Below are positions 1 through 6,362 of a stretch of DNA of 9,351 bases, in pieces. Position 1 is the first letter of the stretch. Every line of letters starts with the position of its first letter. A program made the translations under genes and the position numbers. The DNA is from JAGQSZ01 sp049672765 (GTDB taxonomy: Bacteria; Actinomycetota; Acidimicrobiia; Acidimicrobiales; Microtrichaceae), in contig JBATWQ010000351.1 in the NCBI GenBank assembly GCA_049672765.1, positions 1 to 9,351 of the forward strand, written 5' to 3'. The notes below the pieces were generated by a model. That model was not told where the DNA came from. It made no database searches and worked only from the letters and a program-made list of their open reading frames with translations.

Positions 1-376
1 CCATCAATCCGTCACCGGTACCGACATCGATTCCTGTGCCAGCGACAAACTTAACCTGCGACACGCCAGCACCGCTGACAACGTCGAGGAACTGTTCAAG
101 CTCGATCGGTCGACGAGTCAACCGGTCAGCGTGATAGACGATCACCCCGTCACGAGAACCGTCAGCGATGTCGGCAAGCATCGCCTCATAGGCCGGGCGA
201 CGTTTCCCCGAGTAGGCCGACACGTCGTTATCGATGTACTCCTCAGCGACAGTCCAACCCAGCTCTCTGGCCAGCTGGCGACAGTCCTCAACTTGGCGGG
301 TCACGCCCAACGCTGTCCCGTCATCTTGGGAGATTCGTGCGTAAATCGCTGCCGCTGAAACCCGAGTCGATGCCAT
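1..376 (-). CDS. Large serine recombinase / integrase, N-terminal catalytic part (partial, runs off left edge)
   Basis: This site-specific recombinase breaks and rejoins DNA through a serine-phosphate intermediate. About 125 residues are visible, from the start codon to the left edge. The resolvase fold is clear: a YARIS segment near residues 12-16 supplies the nucleophilic Ser16 and its neighbouring Arg14. It is followed by RQVEDCRQLARELGW (27-41), DNDVSAYSGKRRP (49-61) and the conserved HADRLTRR block (82-89), which holds catalytic arginines. The spacing matches phage or ICE large serine integrases and IS607-like or other large recombinases. The C-terminal DNA-binding part lies outside the window, so the subgroup cannot be fixed. 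The ATG at 376 was chosen; an in-frame GTG at 382 is possible, and neither has a clear Shine-Dalgarno site. The gene starts within about 20 bases of a broken HNH gene, as expected when attP lies just upstream of an integrase gene. Confidence 0.9.
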   Translation of the reverse strand, partial: MASTRVSAAAIYARISQDDGTALGVTRQVEDCRQLARELGWTVAEEYIDNDVSAYSGKRRPAYEAMLADIADGSRDGVIVYHADRLTRRPIELEQFLDVVSGAGVSQVKFVAGTGIDVGTGDGLM

Positions 377-390
377 AGACACATTTGTAA
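1..390. mobile_element. End of an integrated element carrying the serine recombinase (right boundary approximate)
   Basis: The homology of the plus-strand HNH gene begins abruptly at about 391-397, just after an in-frame TAA at 388-390. Everything to the left reads instead as a minus-strand serine recombinase. The inference is that bases 1 to about 390 are the end of an integrative element (prophage, ICE or IS607-like) whose other end and the missing HNH 5' part lie left of the window. The exact boundary, the crossover dinucleotide and any target duplication cannot be read from one junction. A chimeric assembly would look the same. Confidence 0.5.
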
Positions 391-402
391 CACGTCAAGA
401 AC
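377..402. other. Candidate attachment-site junction (attL/attR-like) inside the HNH gene
   Basis: This short stretch separates the recombinase start codon (376) from the first recognisable HNH codons, which encode V-K-N-L-A-M-L-C from 394. It includes the stop at 388-390 and TTGACG (minus strand, 398-393), which could act as a -35 box for the recombinase. If so, recombinase transcription would depend partly on target DNA. Large serine integrases leave hybrid sites of this kind. No duplicate copy is available here to define the core. Confidence 0.4.
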
Positions 403-771
403 CTCGCGATGTTGTGCCCCCGACACCACCGGATGCACCACAAGGGTCTGCTCGGAATCACCGGTAACCCCGACCTCCCAGACGGCCACCCCGACGGTCT
501 CAGGTTCACGAACCAACACGGCATCCCAATCGAAGCGACCGGACAGCCGAAACCACCCCGGCCCGACGATTTCCCCGCCTACGAGCCCTACACCAGCCCG
601 ACCGGAGAACGCCTCCAAAAACGCTGGGTCCACTTCAACAAAACCGACGCCGAGGCGCCCAAGCCCGGCCCACGCGACGCCGACCGGCCCAGGTTCGATC
701 CGGCCATGCCAGACCTACGCGAACCAGACCAGGCCAGGCAGGACCGGCCCAACCGACAACCCGCCGCCTGA
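391..771 (+). pseudogene. 3' remnant of a DUF222/HNH endonuclease gene (13E12-like family)
   Basis: The frame reads H-V-K-N-L-A and then MLCPRHHRMHH (from 409). This is the end of the HNH nuclease signature, where an Asn-Leu pair is followed by the C-x-x-HH metal-binding segment. It continues with a DGLRFTNQHG strand and a PTGERLQKRWVHFN tail typical of DUF222-linked HNH proteins, ending at TGA 769-771. The first metal-binding His and the whole DUF222 region are missing, and a TAA at 388-390 closes the frame upstream. The remaining 120-residue open frame from ATG 409 cannot form a working nuclease. The clean edge beside the recombinase start points to disruption by insertion rather than gradual decay. 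These genes are often multicopy in actinobacteria, which makes them plausible landing sites. The remnant's frame is otherwise intact, which suggests a recent event. Confidence 0.75.
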
Positions 772-1086
772 AGCAGGCAGAGCCAACCGCCCGAATACAG
801 CACCACACCCCCCGGACCCCCTCCGGATACTCGGGACCGCTCCGGATCCCCTCCCGCACAAAGCTCGGGCGCAATCGGCGCGCCACGAGCACGTTTCCGC
901 GCCCTAAGTTCTACGGTGGCCTCGATGCCTAGCTCCAAGAGCCCGTTGTTGAAAGTACGCCGACATGCGGACCGGCATGGGCATTGTCATGCGTCGCCGT
1001 CTAGTCCGTGCTGTGTGCAGCTGAGGCTCCGAGACGGAAGTTGTTACTTCAGCGCTAGGCCGTATGGGCGGCAACGAGTCTGTTGC
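772..1086. other. Gene-free stretch between the HNH remnant and the rlmG-like gene
   Basis: I see no convincing coding region, tRNA or other RNA gene here. The left part (about 800-860) is C-rich, with two copies of CTCCGGAT. At 1037-1050 there is a small perfect stem (GAAGT, loop TGTT, ACTTC) about 40 bases beyond the rlmG stop on the minus strand. It lacks a T-run, so it is at best a weak terminator. The open frames crossing this stretch have no recognisable protein character. Confidence 0.5.
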
Positions 1087-2289
1087 TCAGCTGCGCGTCG
1101 AGCGGTAGACGACGAACTTGGGGCTTGAGTCGATCACGTCGCAGTTGCCGAAGATCCGCTTGAGCTTGGCGTGATAGGCCAGGTGGCGGTTCCCGATGAC
1201 CCACAGCTGTCCACCCTTGCGGAGTGCCGCATGGGACTCCGAGAACATCTGCCACGCCGTGGCGTCACTCAAGGCATGGTCGACGTGGAAGGGCGGATTG
1301 TTGAAGACCAGGTCGACGCTGCCCCGCTCGATGGATGCGTGACCCTGCAGGTCCTCGAGTCCGGATCCGACCACGAACTCCGCTCCCGTTGATCCGCCCA
1401 GATTCTCGCGGACCGTCGCCTCGGCGGAAGCGACGGCGAAGTACGACTCGTCGACGAACAGCACCTCGGCGTTCGGGTTGTCGACCAGTCCCACCAGTCC
1501 GACAACTCCGTTGCCACAGCCCAGGTCGATTATCCGGATCTGGCCCGCCTGGTCAGGCAGGTTGTCCAGGAAGAGCGACGTTCCGATGTCGAGGCGTTCC
1601 GGTGAAAACACTCCCGGGTGACTCTTGACGCGCAGGTTTCCCGGGTCGAGCACGAACGTCCGCGGGCCTAGCGGTTCTGGCGGAACAACCCCGGCGTCAG
1701 GGGAAGCAATGATGAGCCGAGCCTTCTTCTTGGCCAGCGAAGTCCTTGTCGGCCCGATGGTCGATTCGAACGCTTCCAGGCCCGACCGATGAACGTGTTT
1801 GGTCATCGCAGCACCGACGACGACCGTTTCGGGGTGTACGTGTGGCGCCAGGCGGGCGAGTTGGTCGATCAAGAGATCGTTCGACCGGGGGAGCTTGATC
1901 ACCAACGTGTCGATCCGCTCTGGCAGGGCGCCCAGACTTCCAATCCGTTCGACCGCGGACACCTCGAAGCCATTGGCCGACAGGTTCTCTTCGGTTCCAC
2001 GGTGAGAGATGAACGAATCGCCATAGGACACGAGCCGGCCGGTGGACATCGATGCCGACAGGGCGACCGCAATCGCTCCGAAGGAGTCATTCACCACGAC
2101 CGTCGTGCCACTCCGGTCGACGGCGCCCCCAGCTACCGGGCCGCCGTCGTCGACTGGGCCAGCGAACTCCCCGGCCAGATATTCGAGGACCAGTTCATCG
2201 GCGGCATCCCACGCCCGCAGGCGATCGTTGCTGCGACGGGGGTAACGCTCAAGATCGAATTTTCCCTGGGGGACATCTAGCTGTTCCAT
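1087..2289 (-). CDS. rlmG: RlmG-like 23S rRNA (guanine-N2)-methyltransferase
   Basis: This is a SAM-dependent class I methyltransferase of the RsmC/RlmG group. In E. coli, RlmG makes m2G at 23S rRNA position 1835. The 400-residue protein has the family's doubled layout: a degenerate N-terminal methyltransferase-like half (residues about 60-200) and an active C-terminal half. The latter carries HPGVFSPERLDIGT (224-237), the SAM-binding motif DLGCGNG (255-261), the N2-guanine motif NNPPFH (330-335) and GNRHLAYHAKLKRIFGNC (366-383), the last close to the RlmG C-terminus. ATG 2289 was chosen over an upstream in-frame start at 2370, which would overlap the helicase gene by 64 bases. It lies 17 bases after the helicase stop, so the two are probably co-transcribed. 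RlmG and RsmC-like proteins share folds. The C-terminal match favours RlmG, but the exact target base in this organism is inferred. Confidence 0.85.
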   Translation of the reverse strand: MEQLDVPQGKFDLERYPRRSNDRLRAWDAADELVLEYLAGEFAGPVDDGGPVAGGAVDRSGTTVVVNDSFGAIAVALSASMSTGRLVSYGDSFISHRGTEENLSANGFEVSAVERIGSLGALPERIDTLVIKLPRSNDLLIDQLARLAPHVHPETVVVGAAMTKHVHRSGLEAFESTIGPTRTSLAKKKARLIIASPDAGVVPPEPLGPRTFVLDPGNLRVKSHPGVFSPERLDIGTSLFLDNLPDQAGQIRIIDLGCGNGVVGLVGLVDNPNAEVLFVDESYFAVASAEATVRENLGGSTGAEFVVGSGLEDLQGHASIERGSVDLVFNNPPFHVDHALSDATAWQMFSESHAALRKGGQLWVIGNRHLAYHAKLKRIFGNCDVIDSSPKFVVYRSTRS

Positions 2290-2306
2290 GGCGATCGGGA
2301 CGCTAC

Positions 2307-4040
2307 TCAGAACTTGTCGCGCCGCACGTTCACCTTGCGGCCCTTCAAGGTCGAACGCTTCATGGCCCACAGCACCTCGTCAACGCTGCCAGAGGGCACC
2401 TCGACAAGCGAGAAACGCTCCTGGATCTCGATCGACCCGATCTGCTTGCCGCTCAGCTTGGTCTCATTGGCTATTGCTCCGACAAGGTCCTGGGGCCGAA
2501 TCCCGGCCTCTTTGCCGGCGCCGACGAACACCTTCGACATTCCCTCTGACGGGCCGCGATTCTTGCGCTCGCCCCTGTCGCCCTTGTAGCCGCGGTCCGG
2601 ACGTCCTCCCCGCTCGCCGCCACGATCGCCTCCCGAACGCGGACCCCTGGAACCGTTCCGGTCTGCGTAGCTCTTTTCGGGTCGCGCCTTCACGTCGGGG
2701 ATGTCCTCGACGTCCTCGGTTCCCACCGCCGCCTCGTGGGCGAGCTTCACTGCCGCGAGGGCAATCTCGAACAGGTCGATCTCTTCGGCCAGTGATTCGA
2801 CGATTACCCGGTAGCGGTCAAGATCCTCGGCTTCAACGGCCTCCTGTAGCGAGCTGCGGGTCATTTCCATCCGCTTGCTGCGCAGCTCATCGGCGCTGGG
2901 CACCTTCTCGACACGGATCGGGGTCCCGGTGGTCCGCTCGATGTTCTTGAGAAGACGACGCTCACGGGGCTCCGCAAGGGTGATCGCAACGCCTTCGCGG
3001 CCCGCTCTTCCGACACGACCGATCCGGTGCACATAGGCCTCGGGTGCCGACGGCACGTCGTAGTTCACGACGTGGGTCAGGTGATCAACATCGAGGCCAC
3101 GGGCGGCCACGTCGGTCGCTATGAGCAGGTCCGCGGTCTTGTTGCGCAGGCGTCCCATGACCCGGTCACGCTGTTCCTGGCTCATTCCGCCGTGTAGCCC
3201 CTCGGCGCGGTAACCGCGCCCGTTGAGCGTCTCGGTCAGGGCGTCGACTTCATGGCGGGTCCTACAGAACACGATCGCGGCGGCCGGCGACTCGACATCG
3301 AGGACCCGACCCAGCGCCGCCGCCTTGTGTGCCCGGGCGACGACGTACGCGGTCTGTCGGACAAGGGGCGCGCTCACAGCATCGTGGGCCGGACGTTCGA
3401 TCCGGATGCGGACGGGATCTTTCTGATGACGCTTGGCTATACCGTTGATCCGGCTCGGCATCGTGGCCGAGAACAGAACGGTCTGGCGCTCGGCGGGAGC
3501 CTCCTGGAGGATCGCGTCGATGTCCTCGGCGAATCCCATGTCAAGCATTTCGTCGGCCTCATCCAGCACGACGATCGACAGGCTGTGCAGGTCCATGCTG
3601 CCCCGGCGCAGATGGTCGAGCGCGCGGCCCGGGGTTGCGACGATGACGTCGACGCCCCGGCGCAGGGCGTCGAGCTGTCGACCGATGTGCTGGCCTCCGT
3701 AGATCGGCACGACGCGAATGCCGGCACCCCGTCCATAGCGGTGAACAGCTTCGGACACCTGCATCGCCAGTTCACGGGTCGGCGCGAGGATCAGAGCGGT
3801 CGGACCCTTGCGGTCCGACGCGATCACACGCTCGATGATCGGCAGCGCGAACGCCGCAGTCTTACCAGTGCCTGTGGCGGCCTGGCCAAGAAGGTCCCGA
3901 CCCTCGAGGAGCGGGGGAATGGACTCACGCTGGATCGGAGTCGGTTCTTCATAACCCAGCTCACTCAATGCGGTGAGCAGATCGGCGCTCAGCCCCAACT
4001 CGGCGAAGGCGTTCGATTCGCCCGCGGTGTGGGTGCTCAT
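2307..4040 (-). CDS. deaD: DEAD-box ATP-dependent RNA helicase, DeaD/CsdA type with DbpA-like RNA-binding domain
   Basis: This enzyme unwinds structured RNA using ATP, typically in 50S subunit assembly, mRNA decay and cold adaptation. The 577 residues show all core motifs in order: Q motif with TPIQ (34-37), Walker A ATGTGKT (55-61), PTREL (87-91), TPGR (136-139), DEAD (160-163), SAT (191-193), ARGLD (313-317) and HRIGRVGRAGR (338-348). Motif VI has Val at the position that is usually Thr. After a helical linker comes a basic Arg/Gly/Asp-rich stretch (about 455-497). Last is a DbpA-type RRM-like domain (about 502-577), which targets rRNA in this family. ATG 4040 has a good AGGAG site at 4045-4049. 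It is first in a unit with rlmG, linking helicase and 23S rRNA modification. The leader contains alternative hairpins, described separately. Confidence 0.95.
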   Translation of the reverse strand: MSTHTAGESNAFAELGLSADLLTALSELGYEEPTPIQRESIPPLLEGRDLLGQAATGTGKTAAFALPIIERVIASDRKGPTALILAPTRELAMQVSEAVHRYGRGAGIRVVPIYGGQHIGRQLDALRRGVDVIVATPGRALDHLRRGSMDLHSLSIVVLDEADEMLDMGFAEDIDAILQEAPAERQTVLFSATMPSRINGIAKRHQKDPVRIRIERPAHDAVSAPLVRQTAYVVARAHKAAALGRVLDVESPAAAIVFCRTRHEVDALTETLNGRGYRAEGLHGGMSQEQRDRVMGRLRNKTADLLIATDVAARGLDVDHLTHVVNYDVPSAPEAYVHRIGRVGRAGREGVAITLAEPRERRLLKNIERTTGTPIRVEKVPSADELRSKRMEMTRSSLQEAVEAEDLDRYRVIVESLAEEIDLFEIALAAVKLAHEAAVGTEDVEDIPDVKARPEKSYADRNGSRGPRSGGDRGGERGGRPDRGYKGDRGERKNRGPSEGMSKVFVGAGKEAGIRPQDLVGAIANETKLSGKQIGSIEIQERFSLVEVPSGSVDEVLWAMKRSTLKGRKVNVRRDKF

Positions 4041-4044
4041 TGAT

Positions 4045-4073
4045 CTCCTGTTCCTTTCGGAACTATTCGTTCC
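4045..4073 (-). promoter_or_regulatory. deaD leader: two mutually exclusive hairpins abutting the Shine-Dalgarno site
   Basis: On the minus strand three 5-base segments follow one another: GGAAC (4073-4069), GTTCC (4063-4059) and GGAAC (4054-4050). The middle one can pair with either neighbour, giving a GAATA loop or a stable GAAA (GNRA) tetraloop. The second stem ends directly before AGGAG (4049-4045), which lies 4 bases from the ATG. Folding could therefore affect ribosome access, and an RNA helicase could control its own mRNA this way. The pairing is seen in the sequence; regulation is inferred. Confidence 0.5.
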
Positions 4074-4120
4074 TGTTAATCACGATCCCATGGGTGACGC
4101 TGCGAGCGGTATTCCAGAAT

Positions 4121-4139
4121 CCCCATGTGACATATGGGG
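4121..4139. promoter_or_regulatory. 19-bp near-perfect palindrome in the divergent deaD/acyltransferase region
   Basis: The sequence CCCCATGTGACATATGGGG has 9-base arms around one central base, with a single mismatched pair. It lies 81 bases upstream of the deaD start and 110 bases upstream of the acyltransferase remnant start, where a dimeric repressor or activator could act on either promoter. No regulator is assigned. A smaller dyad (GGATC TGGGG GATCC) follows at 4151-4165. No convincing -35/-10 pair could be fixed nearby. Confidence 0.4.
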
Positions 4140-4248
4140 GAGGACCGAGCGGATCTGGGGGATCCACCGGATTACCAAGCGGCTGCGTCCGCCGGAGGAT
4201 CCAAGGGCGCCCCGGATGGGAGCGCTCAACTCACAAGGGTAGGCGAAT

Positions 4249-4705
4249 ATGTCTGAGTCACCCCCAATGGACAGACAGATTTCTGTACCGAGACCGGTAG
4301 CTCGGGATGCGCTGCTCGATCTGGTGCGCGCGTCAGCGCTGCTGGTCGTGGTGCTGTGGCACTGGATCTTCACGAGTGTGCGTTGGTCCCACGACGGGCC
4401 ACACGTCGGAAACCCGGTCGCAGTCACCCCCGGCATGTGGCTGCTGACCTGGTTGTTGCAGATCATGCCTGCGTCCACGGCGTCGGCGGTCGGTCTACGC
4501 CTGGCACCTGGTTGCCTACGCGCTCTTATGGGTGATCGTGGCCAGGCTCGGTCTGGGGGTCGGCTCGACCATCGACGCGCAATGGTGGCTGCAGCGTCCC
4601 GTATGGCTGATCGGACCGCTGGTGCTTGCGATCCCGCTCTGCACGCTCACCCGTCGCTTCGACGGCTCGCTCGGTCGGCGCCCAGTTCGCCCTTCAGTTG
4701 GATGA
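4249..4705 (+). pseudogene. Acyltransferase-3 family membrane protein, internally deleted and frameshifted
   Basis: Two pieces of one kind of protein are joined in different frames. Frame 1 (4249 to about 4470, AAGGG upstream) gives the N-terminus: RDALLDLVRASALLVVVLWH, a first membrane helix with the family's His, then TPGMWLLTWLLQIMP, the start of the second helix. Frame 2 (about 4493-4705) gives the C-terminus: VYAWHLVAYALLWVIVARLG, then QWWLQRPVWLIGPLVLAIPL and a basic RRFD end, stopping at 4703-4705. Intact family members have about 10 helices and 350-420 residues and transfer acyl groups to sugars or envelope glycans. Here roughly 200 or more central residues are gone. The frame change at about 4470-4492 means frame 1 continues into unrelated residues to 4776. 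It is probably non-functional. Its 3' end overlaps the convergent cysteine-cluster gene by 59 bases. Assembly error is the main alternative. Confidence 0.75.
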
Positions 4706-5390
4706 AGACCTCGGTGCCAACTACTTCCTCGAGTTCCTCGGCCAGACCGTCGATGACCCGGGATCCGCCGCTGTAGGCGTCCGGCGATTCGGTGCACCAC
4801 CAGGCCATGGTCGGGCCGTCGTCGCCCCAGTCGTGTCGACGCCAGGCACGCAGCGATGCGGTTTCGGTTCCGTCCTCGCCGGCCACCCAGTCGACCCGGA
4901 TCGGGAGTTGCCAGCAGACCGACGGCTTCCAGTCGAGTGGTGATTCGTCGTCACGAAGCGCACCCAGATGCAGCGCGCACCCCGCCCCGCCCGAGAAGCC
5001 TGGACGGTTGAGAAATATGCAGGCACCGTCGATGACCCTTGTGTTGGTCATCGTGTCGTCGGCAAAGATCCCGTCCACGACGGCGGCCCGGTGATACTGG
5101 AATATCTCCGGATCCAGGTACGCGACGTTCGCCAGAACCGAGGCGGCCTCGTCATCGACCAGTTCGGCCCCCACCGAACAACAACCCTGCTGAAGCTCCT
5201 CTGAGGGGTGATCGAGAATCCCCTGGCAGCCGCGGCCCCAGATGCAGTTCCAATTGGAGTTGAGAAACCCGGACTCGAAACGCCACCGGGTGGGTCCGTC
5301 CTGGATCTCCACGTCGAAGACCGGTTCGACGACAGAGGAGTAGGCCTCGGCGGCAGTGGACCCTGGAAGCGGGTCGCTCGGGGAGGCCAT
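4647..5390 (-). CDS. Cysteine-cluster protein, possible metal-binding (YkgJ/DUF3109-like)
   Basis: The role is unknown. The predicted 247-residue soluble protein has eight cysteines (residues 49, 55, 70, 71, 124, 138, 159, 199). Their context resembles zinc- or iron-chelating cysteine-cluster proteins: CIWGRGC, GCCSVGAEL, a GACIFLNRPG segment, GGAGCALH, then KPSVCWQLP. The order C-x5-C, CC, C, C-x2-H, C recalls the YkgJ/DUF3109 group, but this is a resemblance and not a firm family call. There is no signal peptide or membrane helix. ATG 5390 was chosen over the longer frame from 5465. It lies 7 bases after the DUF3817 stop, with GGGAG about 12 bases upstream, so the gene is third in the engB unit. 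The last residues overlap the acyltransferase remnant on the other strand. Confidence 0.65.
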   Translation of the reverse strand: MASPSDPLPGSTAAEAYSSVVEPVFDVEIQDGPTRWRFESGFLNSNWNCIWGRGCQGILDHPSEELQQGCCSVGAELVDDEAASVLANVAYLDPEIFQYHRAAVVDGIFADDTMTNTRVIDGACIFLNRPGFSGGAGCALHLGALRDDESPLDWKPSVCWQLPIRVDWVAGEDGTETASLRAWRRHDWGDDGPTMAWWCTESPDAYSGGSRVIDGLAEELEEVVGTEVFIQLKGELGADRASRRSDG

Positions 5391-5397
5391 GGGTGCG

Positions 5398-5718
5398 TCA
5401 GGCTCCCAGCAGATTCGGCGAATACGGGGAGCGTGCGATCCGCCGTTCCACGACGAGGGTTCCAAACGGAACCACCGAGGCCAACACGATGATGATCATC
5501 GTGAGCGTGTCCCAGCTGAAACGCCGGCGAAGCATGAACGATGTCGCCAGATAGACGAGGAACACCGTGCCGTGCACCAGTCCGACCGCCGGCACCAGGT
5601 TCGCGGTGTCGAACACCCTGTGTGCCACCGAGGCTGCGACCAGCGCCAGATAGGTGACGGCCTCGGTGATGGCGATCGCGTGGAACAGGCCCAACCCGTC
5701 GACGGGCTCGCGTTCCAT
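5398..5718 (-). CDS. DUF3817 small integral membrane protein
   Basis: This 106-residue protein has three hydrophobic segments (about residues 9-31, 41-62 and 70-91), an LVHG motif in the middle segment and a short basic C-terminal tail. It matches the actinobacterial DUF3817 family of unknown function in size and pattern. ATG 5718 was chosen because it shares one base with the engB stop (TGATG), the classic layout for translational coupling. The longer frame from 5736 would extend into engB. The cysteine-cluster gene follows 7 bases after its stop. No catalytic residues are evident, and a role as an accessory or sensor membrane protein would be a guess. Confidence 0.8.
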   Translation of the reverse strand: MEREPVDGLGLFHAIAITEAVTYLALVAASVAHRVFDTANLVPAVGLVHGTVFLVYLATSFMLRRRFSWDTLTMIIIVLASVVPFGTLVVERRIARSPYSPNLLGA

Positions 5719-6308
5719 CAGGCCAGCTCCAACCACTGGTGGATCAGCCCGCGGAGTCTGTCAATCCCGACGTTCTTGGAAGCGCTGACCCAGACGATGT
5801 CTGACTTGTCGAGACCGCACTTCTCGGCCAGGTCCTTCTTGCGTCGGGTGAGGGCGGACGACTTCACCTTGTCGTGTTTGGTGGCGATCACCCGGTACGG
5901 GCGGCCGAACGCGGCCAGCCACTCGAGCATCTGCACATCCAGTTTGGTCGGGCCGATCTCGCCGTCGACGAGAACCATGATCATCCGAAGTTGGAAACGC
6001 TCCAACAGATATCCCTCGATCATCGGTTGCCAACTTGCGCGCACCCGAGCGGGTGCGTTGGCGAAGCCGTAGCCGGGCAGGTCGATGACGGCGGCCTTGT
6101 CGGCGAGCGTGAAGTAGTTGATCAGCTGCGTGCGCCCGGGGGTCTTAGATACCTTCGCCAGACCCTTGCGGTTGCTGAGTGAGTTGATCAATGACGACTT
6201 ACCGACGTTGGATCGACCGACGACCGCTACTTCGGGAATGTCATCGTCGGGAAGCTGGTCGATGCTCGCAGCCGAGGTTACGAATTGGAGCTGGAGCGGT
6301 GAAGCCAT
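5718..6308 (-). CDS. engB: EngB/YsxC ribosome-biogenesis GTP-binding protein
   Basis: This small TrmE-Era-EngA-YihA GTPase is needed in many bacteria for late 50S subunit assembly. Its 196 residues match the usual length. Nucleotide motifs are all visible: G1 GRSNVGKSS (31-39), a G2/switch I region with KTPGRTQ (55-61), G3 DLPGYG (76-81), G4 TKHDK (143-147, where TKxDK is usual) and G5 SAS (175-177). The conserved LVDGEIGPTKLDVQM segment (113-127) is also present. It leads a unit with the DUF3817 and cysteine-cluster genes. No strong Shine-Dalgarno site precedes ATG 6308. From general knowledge, EngB is missing from many well-studied actinomycetes, so its presence points to a deeper-branching class such as Acidimicrobiia. 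Confidence 0.95.
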   Translation of the reverse strand: MASPLQLQFVTSAASIDQLPDDDIPEVAVVGRSNVGKSSLINSLSNRKGLAKVSKTPGRTQLINYFTLADKAAVIDLPGYGFANAPARVRASWQPMIEGYLLERFQLRMIMVLVDGEIGPTKLDVQMLEWLAAFGRPYRVIATKHDKVKSSALTRRKKDLAEKCGLDKSDIVWVSASKNVGIDRLRGLIHQWLELA

Positions 6309-6362
6309 GGACCCACAGTCTCGCCCGTCGAGCGCTGAGCCGCGGAATCGGCACGCATGGTT

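Noticed and set aside
301..633. 110-residue minus-strand open frame overlapping the recombinase start and the HNH remnant
   Set aside because: It is the antisense of the HNH coding sequence and crosses the junction. It shows no protein character, and the HNH frame is clearly the real one.
588..938. Minus-strand open frame of 116 residues across the HNH tail and the gene-free stretch
   Set aside because: Arg/Gly/Trp-rich composition typical of an antisense high-GC shadow, with no motif and no ribosome site.
1037..1050. Intrinsic terminator for rlmG
   Set aside because: The stem is only 5 A/T-rich pairs, with no T-run after it.
1789..2280. 163-residue plus-strand frame inside rlmG
   Set aside because: Antisense to well-conserved methyltransferase motifs; no recognisable features.
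3252..4043. 263-residue plus-strand frame antisense to deaD
   Set aside because: Long only because of GC-rich codon bias. The opposite strand has every DEAD-box motif.
4249..4776. A real 175-residue protein, or a programmed frameshift, in the acyltransferase locus
   Set aside because: After residue 74 the frame becomes low-complexity Ser/Arg/Ala sequence. A frameshift alone would not restore the missing central helices.
5356..6072. 238-residue plus-strand frame across DUF3817 and engB
   Set aside because: It crosses two coupled real genes on the other strand and lacks protein-like composition.
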